Source: Rhodococcus tibetensis
Lineage (GTDB): Bacteria; Actinomycetota; Actinomycetes; Mycobacteriales; Mycobacteriaceae
Assembly: GCF_024438035.1 (NCBI RefSeq)
Contig: NZ_JANFQF010000006.1
Span: forward strand, 62,001-126,000
Length of the DNA: 64,000 bases
Direction: 5' to 3'
In this document: in pieces, positions 10,003 through 18,974 of the stretch
How the letters are laid out: each line of letters starts with the position of its first letter
Position numbering within the stretch: the first letter of the stretch is position 1
Position numbers and translations under genes: made by a program
The notes under the pieces: model-generated
The model's database searches: none
Told to the model about the DNA's origin: nothing
The model's input: only the letters and a program-made list of their open reading frames with translations

Positions 10003-11013
10003 ATGAAGCTTGCGGTCATTCCCGGTGACGGAATCGGTGTCGAGGTCACTGCCGAGGCGCTGAAGGTGCTGCGGAAGCTCGTACCCGACCTGGAGACCAC
10101 CGAGTACGACCTCGGCGCCCGTCGATACAACGCCACCGGTGAACTGCTGCCGGACGCTGATCTGGCGGCGATCCGCACCCATGACGCGATTCTGCTGGGT
10201 GCCATCGGTGATCCGTCGGTGACACCGGGAATCCTCGAGCGAGGACTCCTGCTCACCATGCGGTTCGCGCTCGACCACCATGTGAATCTTCGCCCCTCCC
10301 AGCTGTATCCGGGAACGAAGTCGCCGCTCGCGGCGCAACCGGACATCGATTTCGTAGTGGTACGCGAAGGGACCGAAGGCCCGTACACGGGCAACGGCGG
10401 CGCGATCCGCGTCGGCACTCCTCACGAGATCGCCACCGAGGTGTCGATCAATACTTGGTTCGGGGCGGAGCGGGTGGTGCGCTACGCCTTCGCGCTCGCG
10501 CAGACTCGGAGTAAGCACCTCACCCTGATCCACAAGACGAACGTCCTCTCCAACGCCGGTGCGATCTGGACGCGTGCTGTGGAGACGGTGTCGGCCGAGT
10601 ACCCGGACGTGGAGACGGCCTACTGCCACATCGACGCGGCCACCATCTACATGGTGACCGATCCGTCGCGGTTCGATGTCATCGTCACGGACAACCTGTT
10701 CGGCGACATCATCACCGATCTGGCGGGTGCGGTGACCGGTGGTATCGGCCTGGCGGCGTCGGGCAACATCGATGCGTCCGGCACCAATCCCTCGATGTTC
10801 GAACCGGTTCACGGTAGTGCCCCGGACATCGCCGGCCGTGGCATCGCGGATCCCACGGCGGCCATTCTCTCGGCGGCCTTGCTGCTGCGCCATGTCGGGC
10901 GTGACGAGGATGCGGCCCGTATCGAGGCTGCCGTCGAAGCCGATCTGGCGTCGCGGGGTGATGCTGCGGTGGTGACCGAAGAGGTAGGCGACCGGATTGT
11001 CGCCGCTCTCTAG
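10003..11013 (+). CDS. leuB: 3-isopropylmalate dehydrogenase
   Basis: LeuB oxidatively decarboxylates 3-isopropylmalate to 2-ketoisocaproate with NAD, the third step of leucine synthesis. The 336-residue protein matches the short actinobacterial type. It starts with the fold motif [14 protein letters not shown]. The Mg-binding aspartates lie in [19 protein letters not shown], and NAD-binding [13 protein letters not shown] sits at about 266. GTGAGG precedes the ATG. It is separated from leuCD (16.8-18.8 kb) by the gltX region. Confidence 0.96.
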   Translation: MKLAVIPGDGIGVEVTAEALKVLRKLVPDLETTEYDLGARRYNATGELLPDADLAAIRTHDAILLGAIGDPSVTPGILERGLLLTMRFALDHHVNLRPSQLYPGTKSPLAAQPDIDFVVVREGTEGPYTGNGGAIRVGTPHEIATEVSINTWFGAERVVRYAFALAQTRSKHLTLIHKTNVLSNAGAIWTRAVETVSAEYPDVETAYCHIDAATIYMVTDPSRFDVIVTDNLFGDIITDLAGAVTGGIGLAASGNIDASGTNPSMFEPVHGSAPDIAGRGIADPTAAILSAALLLRHVGRDEDAARIEAAVEADLASRGDAAVVTEEVGDRIVAAL

Positions 11014-11028
11014 GGGCGCGGTGCGGCT

Positions 11029-12255
11029 CTAGTCTTTTCCGGTCCCCGTGGCCGGGTCCCCGGACCCGGCCACGGGGATCATCGGTATGGAGACCATCGG
11101 AAGGGCCGCCGCGATGGCGAAAGTCAGCGGGAAGCCGAGGATTCCGATCAGCGCGCCGAAGGCGGGCGGGACTATCGACGCAGCGACGAATTGCCCGGTG
11201 TTCTGGACTCCGAGTGCGCGTCCGCCCCAGAACGGACCGGCGATCTCGGCGACGGCGGTGAATGCGAGGCCGTTGGGTGCGACCGTGGCAATGGATGCGG
11301 CGAGGAGCGCCGGTATCGCCAGGAAGGATGGGGCCGAATCCGACACGGCGAGCGCCGCCATCGACAGTCCGCCGAATGCGGCGACCCAGCGAAGCGGGCG
11401 CAATCGACTACCCACGGCGTCCGACCAGAACCCGACTGCCATCCGTCCGAACGCGCCGAGAACCTGTGCGATAGTCACGAGTATGCCTGCAGTCGTTGCC
11501 TCCCAGTGCCTCTCGGAGATGAGCCAGACGAGGGCGAAGGTCCATACCGTGTATTGCGGGACGACGAGCAGAACGGATACGGCGTGAATGCGCCACAGAG
11601 TGCTGTTGTTCCGATAGGGATTTGCCAGCATCTCGAGTCCTGCGGCCGAGGTGCGACTCGGTCGTGGCGGGTCGACGACTCCGACGGCGCAGGCGAGCGC
11701 GGCGGCCGCACAAAGTGCGCCCGGTAGGGCCAGAGCCCAGCCGATTCCGTGTGCGTGCGCGAGGGAGGGCATGGTCAGCGCTGCGCAGGCGATCCCGAGG
11801 GGGAGGGACATCTGCCTGATCCCCATGGCGAGTCCCCGGCGTTCGGGCGGGAACCAGCCGACCACGACGCGTCCACTCGCAGCGTTCGCGGAGGCCGCAG
11901 CCATACCGCCGAGTACGAGAAACACACCGGTGGCGGTGAGTGATCCGGATGTTGCGGCGCCCAGCCCGGCTACCGCAGTCGCGGCCATTCCGATGGCCAG
12001 TACGGTGCGTTCGCCGTACCGGTCGGCCAGCGCACCCCACGCGATCAGGGTCAGCATCACGCCGACGGTAGGCGCAGCGACGAGTAGTCCGGTGCGGGCG
12101 AGACTCAGGCCGTGATTGGCCTGTAATTCCGGGATGAGAAAGGCGACGCCGTTGACGAAGACCGCCTGTGCCGCTTGCGCAAACATGCCGAGTGCGAGCA
12201 TCCACCACTTGCGGGCCGATCCGACGGCGGTGTTTCGGTCGTTCGTTACAATCAA
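11029..12255 (-). CDS. Major facilitator superfamily transporter
   Basis: This inner-membrane carrier has about twelve hydrophobic segments over some 408 residues. The MFS signature between segments 2 and 3 is seen as WGALADRYGERTVLA. Substrate is unknown. The open frame reaches back to 12393, across the start of the divergent gene at 12372, and its first 46 codons are not membrane-like. A TTG at 12255, shortly before the first transmembrane segment (WWMLALGMFAQAAQAVF), is the more likely start; this is uncertain. The 3' end contains the leuB terminator hairpin. An equivalent MFS gene sits at this place in M. tuberculosis. Confidence 0.82.
   Translation of the reverse strand: MIVTNDRNTAVGSARKWWMLALGMFAQAAQAVFVNGVAFLIPELQANHGLSLARTGLLVAAPTVGVMLTLIAWGALADRYGERTVLAIGMAATAVAGLGAATSGSLTATGVFLVLGGMAAASANAASGRVVVGWFPPERRGLAMGIRQMSLPLGIACAALTMPSLAHAHGIGWALALPGALCAAAALACAVGVVDPPRPSRTSAAGLEMLANPYRNNSTLWRIHAVSVLLVVPQYTVWTFALVWLISERHWEATTAGILVTIAQVLGAFGRMAVGFWSDAVGSRLRPLRWVAAFGGLSMAALAVSDSAPSFLAIPALLAASIATVAPNGLAFTAVAEIAGPFWGGRALGVQNTGQFVAASIVPPAFGALIGILGFPLTFAIAAALPMVSIPMIPVAGSGDPATGTGKD
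11044..11077. terminator. leuB terminator embedded in the MFS coding end
   Basis: A perfect 16-bp stem (11044-11059 with 11062-11077) has a 2-nt apparent loop and lies 31 nt past the leuB stop. It is inside the last codons of the convergent MFS gene, encoding part of its Gly/Pro/Thr-rich C terminus. One sequence therefore serves as coding DNA on the minus strand and as a probable terminator on the plus strand. Confidence 0.6.
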
Positions 12256-12371
12256 AGCAATCTCAGTATCTAGGATGATGGTCCCATATATTGGCGAACT
12301 ATCGGAGTCTATACCGTGCCGGGCGCGATTGCCGGGGGCGTCCCGGATACCGGGCGGATAGACTCTCCGGC

Positions 12372-13145
12372 ATGCGTCTTGGTCGAGTGGCAAGTCCCGA
12401 TGGTGTTGCGTTCGTGAGTATCGAAGGGGAGGACGCCTCGCTGAGGGCGCGGGAGATCGCCGAGCATCCCTTCGGCACCCCGACTTTCACCGGTCGCAGT
12501 TGGCCACTGGATGATGTCCGACTGCTCGCCCCCATCCTCGCCAGCAAAGTGATCTGTGTCGGCAAGAACTACGCCGCCCACGCCGCGGAGATGGGTGGGG
12601 AGGCGCCCGCGGACCCGGTGATCTTCCTCAAGCCCAATACCTCCATCGTGGGCCCGGACGCGGCGATCGTCCTCCCGAAATCCTCGAACGAGGTTCATTA
12701 CGAGGGCGAGTTGGCCGTGGTCATCGGCCGGCCGTGCAAGGACGTCCCGGCGGCCAAGGCCCTCGACGTCGTGCTCGGCTATACGGCCGCCAACGACGTG
12801 TCGGCGCGTGATCATCAGCGCCAGGACGTGCAATGGACGCGAGCGAAGGGGCACGACACCTTTTGTCCCCTCGGGCCCTGGATCGAAACGCAGCTGGATG
12901 CGTCGGACGTCGACATCAAGACCGAGGTGGACGGGGAAGTGAAGCAGAGCAGTAATACTTCGCTTCTGCTCCATGACATTCCGAAGATCATCGAGTGGGT
13001 GTCGGCCGTCATGACTCTCCTCCCGGGAGATGTGATTCTCACGGGTACGCCGGAAGGCGTCGGGCCGATCGTCGAGGGCCAGCGCGTCAGTGTGACCATC
13101 GGTGGTATCGGGACTCTCACGAATCCGGTGACTGCCAAGCGCTGA
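12372..13145 (+). CDS. Fumarylacetoacetate hydrolase (FAH) family protein
   Basis: This 257-residue protein has a short N-terminal domain and a FAH catalytic fold. Visible motifs are ICVGKNYAAHAAEMG (about 60), the metal-binding acids in VHYEGELAVVIGR (about 108-120), YTAANDVSARDHQ and the late GDVILTGTPEGVG. Members hydrolyse or decarboxylate acylpyruvates or hydroxymuconate derivatives; the substrate here cannot be read from sequence. The ATG at 12372 lines up with the family N terminus. It precedes gltX by 72 bp in the same direction, as in mycobacteria. Confidence 0.88.
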   Translation: MRLGRVASPDGVAFVSIEGEDASLRAREIAEHPFGTPTFTGRSWPLDDVRLLAPILASKVICVGKNYAAHAAEMGGEAPADPVIFLKPNTSIVGPDAAIVLPKSSNEVHYEGELAVVIGRPCKDVPAAKALDVVLGYTAANDVSARDHQRQDVQWTRAKGHDTFCPLGPWIETQLDASDVDIKTEVDGEVKQSSNTSLLLHDIPKIIEWVSAVMTLLPGDVILTGTPEGVGPIVEGQRVSVTIGGIGTLTNPVTAKR

Positions 13146-13217
13146 CGGCTCTCGTGTCGCACCCGGGAGCGGACTAGCCTGTAGAGGTCCGTTTCCCAGC
13201 GTCGACCCAAGTGAGCC

Positions 13218-14693
13218 ATGACCACAAGCGAAGTTCGCGTCCGTTTCTGCCCGTCGCCCACCGGAACCCCGCATGTGGGGCTCGTCCGCACCGCCCTGTT
13301 CAACTGGGCGTTCGCCCGCCACAACGGCGGGTCTTTCGTGTTCCGCATCGAAGACACCGATGCTGCCCGTGACAGTGAGGAGTCGTACCAGGCGATCCTG
13401 GATGCGCTGCGCTGGCTCGGATTGAGTTGGGACGAGGGCCCGGAGGTGGGTGGGCCGTACGAGCCGTACCGGCAGTCTCAGCGACGCGAACTTCACCTGG
13501 AGGTGGTCGAAAAGCTGCTGGCGGCGGGTGAGGCGTACGAGTCGTTCTCGACGCCGGAAGAGGTCGAGGAGCGGCACAAGGCCGCCGGTCGCGATCCCAA
13601 GCTGGGATACGACAACTTCGATCGCGATCTCACCCCGGAGCAGCGCCAGGCCTACCTCGACGAGGGACGCAAGCCCGTCGTTCGACTGAGGATGCCCGAT
13701 CACGACCTCGGCTGGGTCGACCTCGTCCGTGGTGAGACCACGTTCAAGGCCGGTACGGTGCCCGACTTCGCGCTCACCCGCGGAAACGGCATTCCCCTGT
13801 ACACCCTTGTCAATCCGGTCGACGACGCCCTGATGAAGATCACCCACGTACTGCGTGGCGAAGATCTCCTCTCCTCGACACCCCGGCAGCTCGCGCTCTA
13901 CGAGGCCATGCAGCGCATCGGTGTGGCCGATTTCACGCCGCAATTCGGCCACCTTCCGTTTGTCATGGGGCAGGGCAACAAGAAGCTGTCCAAGCGGGAT
14001 CCCGAATCGAATCTCTTCATTCACCGCGACCGCGGTTTCGTACCCGAGGGTCTGCTGAACTACCTCGCCCTCCTCGGCTGGGGCATTTCCGACGATCACG
14101 ACGTGTTCTCGCTGGACGAGATGGTGGCAGCCTTCGACATCTCGAAGGTCAATTCCAATCCCGCCCGGTTCGACCAGAAGAAGGCCGACGCCATCAACGC
14201 GGAGCACATCCGGCTGCTCGAGCCCGCCGACTTCGTGGCTCGGTTGCGCGCCTTCCTCACGGTGCACGGACATCTGGGGGAGACGGTCGACGAGGCCGTT
14301 TTCGCGACGGCAGCAGAACTGGTCCAGACGCGGATCGTGGTGCTGTCCGACGCCTGGGGGCTGCTGAAGTTTCTGTTCGTGGACGAAGCCGATTTCGCCA
14401 TCGATCCCGCCGCTGCGGCAAAGAACCTGGGTACCGATGCCGCGCCCGTCCTCGACGCCGCCATTGCCTCGCTGGAAGCGGTCGCGGTGTGGGATGCGCC
14501 TTCTCTCGAGGAGACGCTGAAGGCCTCGCTTGTCGACGGACTGGGACTGAAGCCGCGTAAGGCGTTCGCCCCCGTCCGTGTCGGGATCACGGGCTCGCAC
14601 ATCAGCCCGCCGCTGTACGAGTCGATGGAACTGCTCGGGCGTGAGGTGTCGCTGTCCCGGTTGCGTTCCGCTCGCGCGAGTATCGACGACTGA
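13218..14693 (+). CDS. gltX: Glutamyl-tRNA synthetase
   Basis: A class I synthetase of 491 residues. The HIGH-equivalent motif is in [18 protein letters not shown] (residues 12-29), followed by FRIEDTD. The KMSKS-equivalent is [11 protein letters not shown] near residue 255. The C-terminal anticodon-binding domain is all-helical. Actinobacteria generally lack glutaminyl-tRNA synthetase, so this enzyme is expected to charge both tRNA-Glu and tRNA-Gln, with GatCAB amidating the latter. That fits the two tRNA genes directly downstream. The ATG start gives the conserved N terminus. Confidence 0.97.
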   Translation: MTTSEVRVRFCPSPTGTPHVGLVRTALFNWAFARHNGGSFVFRIEDTDAARDSEESYQAILDALRWLGLSWDEGPEVGGPYEPYRQSQRRELHLEVVEKLLAAGEAYESFSTPEEVEERHKAAGRDPKLGYDNFDRDLTPEQRQAYLDEGRKPVVRLRMPDHDLGWVDLVRGETTFKAGTVPDFALTRGNGIPLYTLVNPVDDALMKITHVLRGEDLLSSTPRQLALYEAMQRIGVADFTPQFGHLPFVMGQGNKKLSKRDPESNLFIHRDRGFVPEGLLNYLALLGWGISDDHDVFSLDEMVAAFDISKVNSNPARFDQKKADAINAEHIRLLEPADFVARLRAFLTVHGHLGETVDEAVFATAAELVQTRIVVLSDAWGLLKFLFVDEADFAIDPAAAAKNLGTDAAPVLDAAIASLEAVAVWDAPSLEETLKASLVDGLGLKPRKAFAPVRVGITGSHISPPLYESMELLGREVSLSRLRSARASIDD

Positions 14694-14780
14694 GAGTCGC
14701 CGAAGGGCCGAAGGAGGAGAAAAAGTGTCGTTGACCAGGCGATTTGGTATATCCCGCCACTAGGCTGGTAATCTCTTCTT

Positions 14781-14796
14781 CGGCCCGAGCGGGCCG
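14781..14796 (+). terminator. Short hairpin after gltX
   Basis: CGGCCC and GGGCCG pair around a GAGC loop, 87 nt past the gltX stop. The 9-base arms at 14705-14713 and 14778-14786 form an overlapping longer-range inverted repeat. It may end gltX transcription or be part of tRNA processing. A TTGACC at 14731 could be a -35 for the tRNAs but no well-spaced -10 accompanies it. Confidence 0.35.
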
Positions 14797-14832
14797 CGGA
14801 GCCCCCTGGCTCGGCGGTCGCGAACAGGCCAT

Positions 14833-14904
14833 TGGGGTATGGTGTAATTGGCAACACAGCGGTTTCTGGTACCGCCATTCTAGGTTCGAGTCCTGGTACC
14901 CCAG
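14833..14904 (+). tRNA. tRNA-Gln (CTG)
   Basis: The 72-nt cloverleaf has a 7-bp acceptor stem (14833-14839 with 14897-14903). The anticodon loop TTCTGGT carries CTG, and the T arm contains the GGTTCGAGTCC motif. The discriminator is G at 14904 and no CCA is encoded. The anticodon reads CAG, the main glutamine codon in GC-rich genomes. Confidence 0.95.
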
Positions 14905-14980
14905 CGGAAGTTCGGCCGATTTTGTTACCGAACTTCAGCAAGTTATGCTTGCTGAGCTTCCAGAGCAAGACCAAGTTCTT

Positions 14981-15053
14981 GGCCCCGTCGTCTAGCGGCC
15001 TAGGACGCCGCCCTCTCAAGGCGGTAGCGCGGGTTCGAATCCCGTCGGGGCTA
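14981..15053 (+). tRNA. tRNA-Glu (CTC)
   Basis: The 73-nt cloverleaf has an acceptor stem at 14981-14987 with 15046-15052; the first pair is G-T. A perfect 5-bp anticodon stem CCGCC/GGCGG closes the loop CTCTCAA with anticodon CTC. The T arm has GGGTTCGAATCCC. No CCA is encoded. It lies 76 nt after tRNA-Gln and is probably co-transcribed with it. Confidence 0.96.
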
Positions 15054-15058
15054 CAAAA

Positions 15059-15090
15059 GAAACACCCTCCAATTCATTGGAGGGTGTTTC
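15059..15090 (+). terminator. Terminator after the tRNA pair
   Basis: A 14-bp perfect stem (15059-15072 with 15077-15090) with a TTCA loop lies six bases after tRNA-Glu. It is followed by a pyrimidine run with several T residues. It also lies beyond the end of the convergent DUF5302 gene and may act on both strands. Confidence 0.8.
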
Positions 15091-15111
15091 TCTTTCTGTC
15101 CGGGTGCTCGC

Positions 15112-15279
15112 TTATCCGCTCTTGCGGCGGAATTCGCGTTTGTGATCGGCCGGGCCGTGGACGTTGTGCACTTTGGAATTGCCGTCCTTGTGCTCGGTGG
15201 ACATTCCGGCCTGATGATTCTTCCGCTCGAGTGCCTCACGGAATTTCTTTCGGATTTCTTCGTTACTGGCTTCGGCCAC
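15112..15279 (-). CDS. Small DUF5302-family protein
   Basis: A 55-residue, strongly charged, soluble protein. The helix EEIRKKFREALERKN near the N terminus and the ending HGPADHKREFRRKSG match the actinobacterial DUF5302 pattern as I remember it. Function is unknown. GAGGGA lies six bases before the GTG at 15277-15279, which sets the start; a longer frame to 15306 lacks such a site. It stands alone between the tRNA terminator and the next minus-strand gene. Confidence 0.75.
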   Translation of the reverse strand: MAEASNEEIRKKFREALERKNHQAGMSTEHKDGNSKVHNVHGPADHKREFRRKSG

Positions 15280-15360
15280 GGCGAACTCCCTCGGTAGATG
15301 GTTCACTCTGAGAAGTTACGCCGGGGGAGTGCGGAACGCCCGCTATTTTCCGCGAGCACA

Positions 15361-15879
15361 TCAGCTTCGGCGGGCGGCCTGGTCGAGATAGGCAGCGGTG
15401 GTCCCGGCGACCGGCATGGCCGGCAGGCCCAGTTTTGCGTGGTCCCAGCTTCGGATGCGATCGGGAACAACGCGAACGGCGATCCGCTTGTGCATCATCT
15501 TCTCGACCGCAGGACGGAGTTCGTCGGAGTACGGGCCCGTATACCGCTCCCATACGCTGACTCCGACGGCGAACAGGGCGTCCGGCTCTTCGACGATGTC
15601 GGCCCGTCCGTTGATCGACACACCCCGAAGCGTGTCGTAGGTGTCGCCGTCCTCGATAAGGATCGTCACCCGGTCGTCGCGGCGCAGATTGACGGCCTTC
15701 TGCGACTTCGCCTTGGTCTCGAACCAGATTTCGCCGTCGATCACGGCATACCACATGGCCACGAGGTGCGGTCTGCCGTCGGCACCGAGGGTTGCGAGAG
15801 TCGCAACCCTACTGCGGTCGACGAACTCGGCAATTTCGGAATCCGTCATCGTGATGTGTGCTCGCTGATTGGTGCCCAT
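15361..15879 (-). CDS. PPOX-class F420/FMN-binding split-barrel protein
   Basis: A 172-residue split beta-barrel of the pyridoxamine-phosphate-oxidase-like family. The N-terminal strand pair VATLATLGADGRPHLVAMWYAVIDGEIWF and the following KSQKAVNLRRDDRVTILIEDGD are typical of actinobacterial F420-dependent reductases (Rv2991-like). Whether it binds F420 or FMN cannot be settled here. I chose the ATG at 15877-15879, five bases after GGAGAG, over an adjacent TTG. An F420 synthesis gene, cofC, is 7 kb away. It follows the IclR gene on the same strand. Confidence 0.88.
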   Translation of the reverse strand: MGTNQRAHITMTDSEIAEFVDRSRVATLATLGADGRPHLVAMWYAVIDGEIWFETKAKSQKAVNLRRDDRVTILIEDGDTYDTLRGVSINGRADIVEEPDALFAVGVSVWERYTGPYSDELRPAVEKMMHKRIAVRVVPDRIRSWDHAKLGLPAMPVAGTTAAYLDQAARRS

Positions 15880-15919
15880 CAAGTCTCTCCTGTCGCGCTA
15901 CGGATGAGACCGAGCATAT

Positions 15920-16621
15920 TCACAGTCGCTTGTGCAGCGCTTCCGCAGCGGCGAGGAGGTCGGCCGCCCAGCGAGCGCCTGGACGCCTGCCCATTCTGTC
16001 GATGGGTCCCGACACCGAGATGGCGGCAATGACAGAACCGTTTCCGTCGCGGACGGGCGCGGCGACACTGGCGACACCCGGTTCCCGTTCGGCGGCGCTC
16101 TGCGCCCAGCCCCGTCGGCGAACTTCCAGGAGGACGCGTTCACCGAACGCCGCGTCGGGGAGAATGGCACGCTGCGTCTGAGGATCCGCCCATGCGAGAA
16201 GTACCTTGGCGCCCGATCCCGCGCTCATCGGAAGCCGTGCGCCGACGAGGACGGTGTCGCGCAGGCCGGTCGGCGGTTCCATCGCTGCCACGCAGATGCG
16301 TTGGGTGCCTTCCCGGCGGTACAACTGCACGCTCTCTCCGGTGATTTCGCGCAATCGAGGAAGTACGAGCGCGGCTGCCGAGACGAGCGGATCATTGGCT
16401 GTAGCAGCGAGTTCGGCCAGTCCGGGACCGGGGCACCAGAGCCCGTCCGTGTCGCGGGTGAGGAGGCGGTGCACTTCGAGACCCACGGCCAGCCTGTGTG
16501 CGGTGGCGCGGGGCAGTCCGGTGCGCGAGCACAGTTCAGTGAGGCTGCAGGGCTTCTCGGCCACGGCATGTAGCACGCCTACCGCTTTGTCCAGCACTCC
16601 GATGCCGCTATGCTGTCTCAT
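15920..16621 (-). CDS. IclR-family transcriptional regulator (LtbR/NdgR type)
   Basis: A 233-residue dimeric regulator. The winged helix-turn-helix at about 8-70 contains SLTELCSRTGLPRATAHRLA. The IclR effector domain fills 80-230. It is divergent from leuC with 147 bp between. This arrangement is conserved in actinobacteria, where the orthologues LtbR (Corynebacterium) and NdgR/AreB (Streptomyces) control leuCD. Regulation of leuCD and of its own gene from the shared gap is therefore a strong inference, although I could not define the operator. Confidence 0.9.
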   Translation of the reverse strand: MRQHSGIGVLDKAVGVLHAVAEKPCSLTELCSRTGLPRATAHRLAVGLEVHRLLTRDTDGLWCPGPGLAELAATANDPLVSAAALVLPRLREITGESVQLYRREGTQRICVAAMEPPTGLRDTVLVGARLPMSAGSGAKVLLAWADPQTQRAILPDAAFGERVLLEVRRRGWAQSAAEREPGVASVAAPVRDGNGSVIAAISVSGPIDRMGRRPGARWAADLLAAAEALHKRL

Positions 16622-16768
16622 AGGTCGATACCAGTTTCTCGCATGGTGGGATCATAGCGCACCTTCGGCTTCCGTCGAGTGCGTGCCCGAGAAGAGACTG
16701 ACGACATCAAGCGCACCGCGGACCGGCCCGAAGCCCGCTGTGCGACGTGACACGCAGAGGTGGAGAAG

Positions 16769-18181
16769 ATGGCGGAGAATGCACGCACCCTGGCAGAGAA
16801 GGTGTGGGACGACCATGTCGTCGTTCGGGGTGAGGGGAACAATCCCGATCTCATCTACATCGACCTGCATCTCGTTCACGAAGTGACGAGTCCGCAGGCG
16901 TTCGACGGATTGCGGCTCGCCGGCAGGCCCCTGCGCCGGCCGGATCTGACGATCGCCACCGAGGATCACAACGTCCCCACCGTGGACATCGACAAGCCGA
17001 TCGCCGATCCCATTTCCCGAACTCAGGTCGACACCCTCCGGCGCAACTGCGAGGAGTTCGGTGTCCGTCTCCATCCGATGGGAAACATCGATCAAGGCAT
17101 CGTGCACGTGGTCGGCCCTCAGCTGGGTCTCACCCAGCCGGGCATGACGGTGGTGTGCGGTGACAGCCACACGTCCACGCACGGTGCATTCGGAGCACTC
17201 GCCATGGGTATCGGCACGAGCGAGGTCGAGCACGTCATGGCGACCCAGACGCTGTCACTGCGGCCCTTCAAGACGATGGCCGTCACCGTCGATGGCGAAT
17301 TGCCCGACGGTGTCACGAGTAAAGACCTCATTCTCGCCGTCATCGCGCAGATCGGTACCGGCGGCGGCCAGGGCTACGTTCTGGAATATCGCGGCGAAGC
17401 GATCCGGAAGCTGTCGATGGAAGCGCGGATGACCGTCTGCAACATGTCGATCGAGGCGGGTGCCCGCGCCGGGATGATCGCCCCCGACGAGACCACGTAT
17501 GAATTCATCAAGGGCCGTCCCCACGCTCCGCAGGGCGCCGACTGGGACGCCGCCGTGGCGGCGTGGGAACAGCTGAAGACTGATGAGGGCGCGGTTTTCG
17601 ACAACGAGGTCCACATCGACGCGAGCACGCTGACGCCGTTCGTGACGTGGGGCACCAACCCCGGGCAGGGTTTGCCGCTCGGTGAGACCGTTCCCGATCC
17701 GGCCGACATCGCCGACGAGAGCGAACGGCAGGCTGCCGAGAAGGCGTTGACCTACATGGGACTCGAAGCCGGAACCCCGTTGCGTGAGGTCGCGATCGAT
17801 ACCGTCTTCGTCGGCTCGTGCACCAACGGCCGGATCGAGGATCTTCGGGCGGTTGCCGAGGTTCTGCGTGGCCGCCATGTCGCGGAGGGAGTCCGCATGC
17901 TCGTCGTGCCGGGTTCCATGCGTGTTCGCGCGCAGGCGGAAAAGGAAGGCCTCGGCGAAATTTTCACCGCCGCGGGTGCGGAATGGCGTCAGGCCGGCTG
18001 TTCCATGTGCCTCGGAATGAACCCGGATCAGTTGGCGGTGGGGGAACGTTCGGCCTCCACGTCCAACCGGAACTTCGAAGGCCGTCAAGGCAAGGGAGGC
18101 CGCACGCATCTGGTCTCGCCGCTCGTAGCCGCCGCGACAGCGGTCCGGGGAACGCTGTCCGCACCGGCAGATCTGGCCTAG
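16769..18181 (+). CDS. leuC: 3-isopropylmalate dehydratase large subunit
   Basis: LeuC, with LeuD, isomerises 2-isopropylmalate to 3-isopropylmalate. It is an aconitase-family protein of 470 residues. The [4Fe-4S] ligands are C351 in [14 protein letters not shown] and C411/C414 in [11 protein letters not shown]. The N terminus [10 protein letters not shown] is the family start. I prefer the ATG at 16769 to the in-frame GTG at 16760 because the purine-rich GGAG lies between them. leuD follows after 27 bp. Confidence 0.96.
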   Translation: MAENARTLAEKVWDDHVVVRGEGNNPDLIYIDLHLVHEVTSPQAFDGLRLAGRPLRRPDLTIATEDHNVPTVDIDKPIADPISRTQVDTLRRNCEEFGVRLHPMGNIDQGIVHVVGPQLGLTQPGMTVVCGDSHTSTHGAFGALAMGIGTSEVEHVMATQTLSLRPFKTMAVTVDGELPDGVTSKDLILAVIAQIGTGGGQGYVLEYRGEAIRKLSMEARMTVCNMSIEAGARAGMIAPDETTYEFIKGRPHAPQGADWDAAVAAWEQLKTDEGAVFDNEVHIDASTLTPFVTWGTNPGQGLPLGETVPDPADIADESERQAAEKALTYMGLEAGTPLREVAIDTVFVGSCTNGRIEDLRAVAEVLRGRHVAEGVRMLVVPGSMRVRAQAEKEGLGEIFTAAGAEWRQAGCSMCLGMNPDQLAVGERSASTSNRNFEGRQGKGGRTHLVSPLVAAATAVRGTLSAPADLA

Positions 18182-18208
18182 GCCTCAAGGAATTTAGGAG
18201 ATTTTTCG

Positions 18209-18817
18209 ATGGAATCCTTTAGCACACACAAAGGTATCGGCGTTCCGCTGCGGCGATCCAACGTGGACACGGACCAGATCATTCCCGCCGTCTATCTGAA
18301 GCGAGTGACGCGCACAGGTTTCGAAGACGGTCTGTTCGCCGCGTGGCGGGGCGATCCCAGCTTCGTTCTCAACGTCGCGCCGTACGACAAGGGCAGCGTT
18401 CTGGTTGCCGGTCCCGACTTCGGCACGGGGTCGTCCCGGGAGCACGCGGTGTGGGCGCTATCCGACTACGGCTTTCGGGTCGTGATTGCTTCGCGGTTCG
18501 CCGACATCTTCCGCGGGAACGCCGGCAAGGCCGGTCTGCTCGCGGCTCAGGTGGCCCAGTCGGATGTCGAACTGCTCTGGAAGTTGCTCGACGAGCAGCC
18601 GGGTCTCGAATTGACCGTCGATCTCGAAAACAAAACGGTGACGGCCGGAACCACTGTGGTGCCCTTCGAGATTGATGACTACACCCGCTGGCGTCTGATC
18701 GAGGGTCTGGACGACATCGGATTGACATTACGGCAGGTAGAAGCCATTTCTGAGTTCGAAAAGTCAAGGCCTTCTTGGAAACCAACGACGCTTCCGGAGC
18801 CTGTTTCGACCGACTGA
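18209..18817 (+). CDS. leuD: 3-isopropylmalate dehydratase small subunit
   Basis: The swivelling domain partner of LeuC, 202 residues. [17 protein letters not shown] (about 12-28) and [19 protein letters not shown] are the conserved substrate-binding segments. The ATG has AGGAG nine bases upstream. It forms the leuCD operon. The 157-bp gap to hupB has no evident terminator hairpin, and hupB has its own candidate promoter there. Confidence 0.96.
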   Translation: MESFSTHKGIGVPLRRSNVDTDQIIPAVYLKRVTRTGFEDGLFAAWRGDPSFVLNVAPYDKGSVLVAGPDFGTGSSREHAVWALSDYGFRVVIASRFADIFRGNAGKAGLLAAQVAQSDVELLWKLLDEQPGLELTVDLENKTVTAGTTVVPFEIDDYTRWRLIEGLDDIGLTLRQVEAISEFEKSRPSWKPTTLPEPVSTD

Positions 18818-18872
18818 CTGAGCGATTTCGAGCCTCTCCGCCAGATAACAATTTCCTGAGAACGGTGCCGCG

Positions 18873-18902
18873 TTGTATGAGAATTGGCGTGGCACATAGA
18901 CT
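18873..18902 (+). promoter_or_regulatory. Candidate hupB promoter
   Basis: TTGTAT (18873-18878) and TAGACT (18897-18902) are 18 bp apart. This would give a 5' UTR of about 65 nt before the hupB ATG. It was selected by eye and other boxes nearby are possible. Confidence 0.35.
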
Positions 18903-18974
18903 CCTGCGGTATTCAGGTTTACCGTAGTTCGTAGTCGGTCCAATGGTGGGCCATTAGTTCGCGGAGGATTTTCA

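Noticed and set aside
8320-10893. 857-residue open frame on the minus strand across serA and leuB
   Set aside because: It is antisense to two certain genes, is rich in Arg, Asp and His with no domain, and lacks a ribosome-binding site. Long antisense frames are expected in GC-rich genes with strong third-position bias.
12309-14600. 763-residue open frame opposite gltX
   Set aside because: A shadow of gltX and the FAH gene, with no hydrophobic pattern or motif and no conserved neighbour.
14833-15053. tRNA-associated integration hotspot
   Set aside because: Both tRNAs are intact, no integrase is present and gene order on both sides matches the conserved actinobacterial arrangement.
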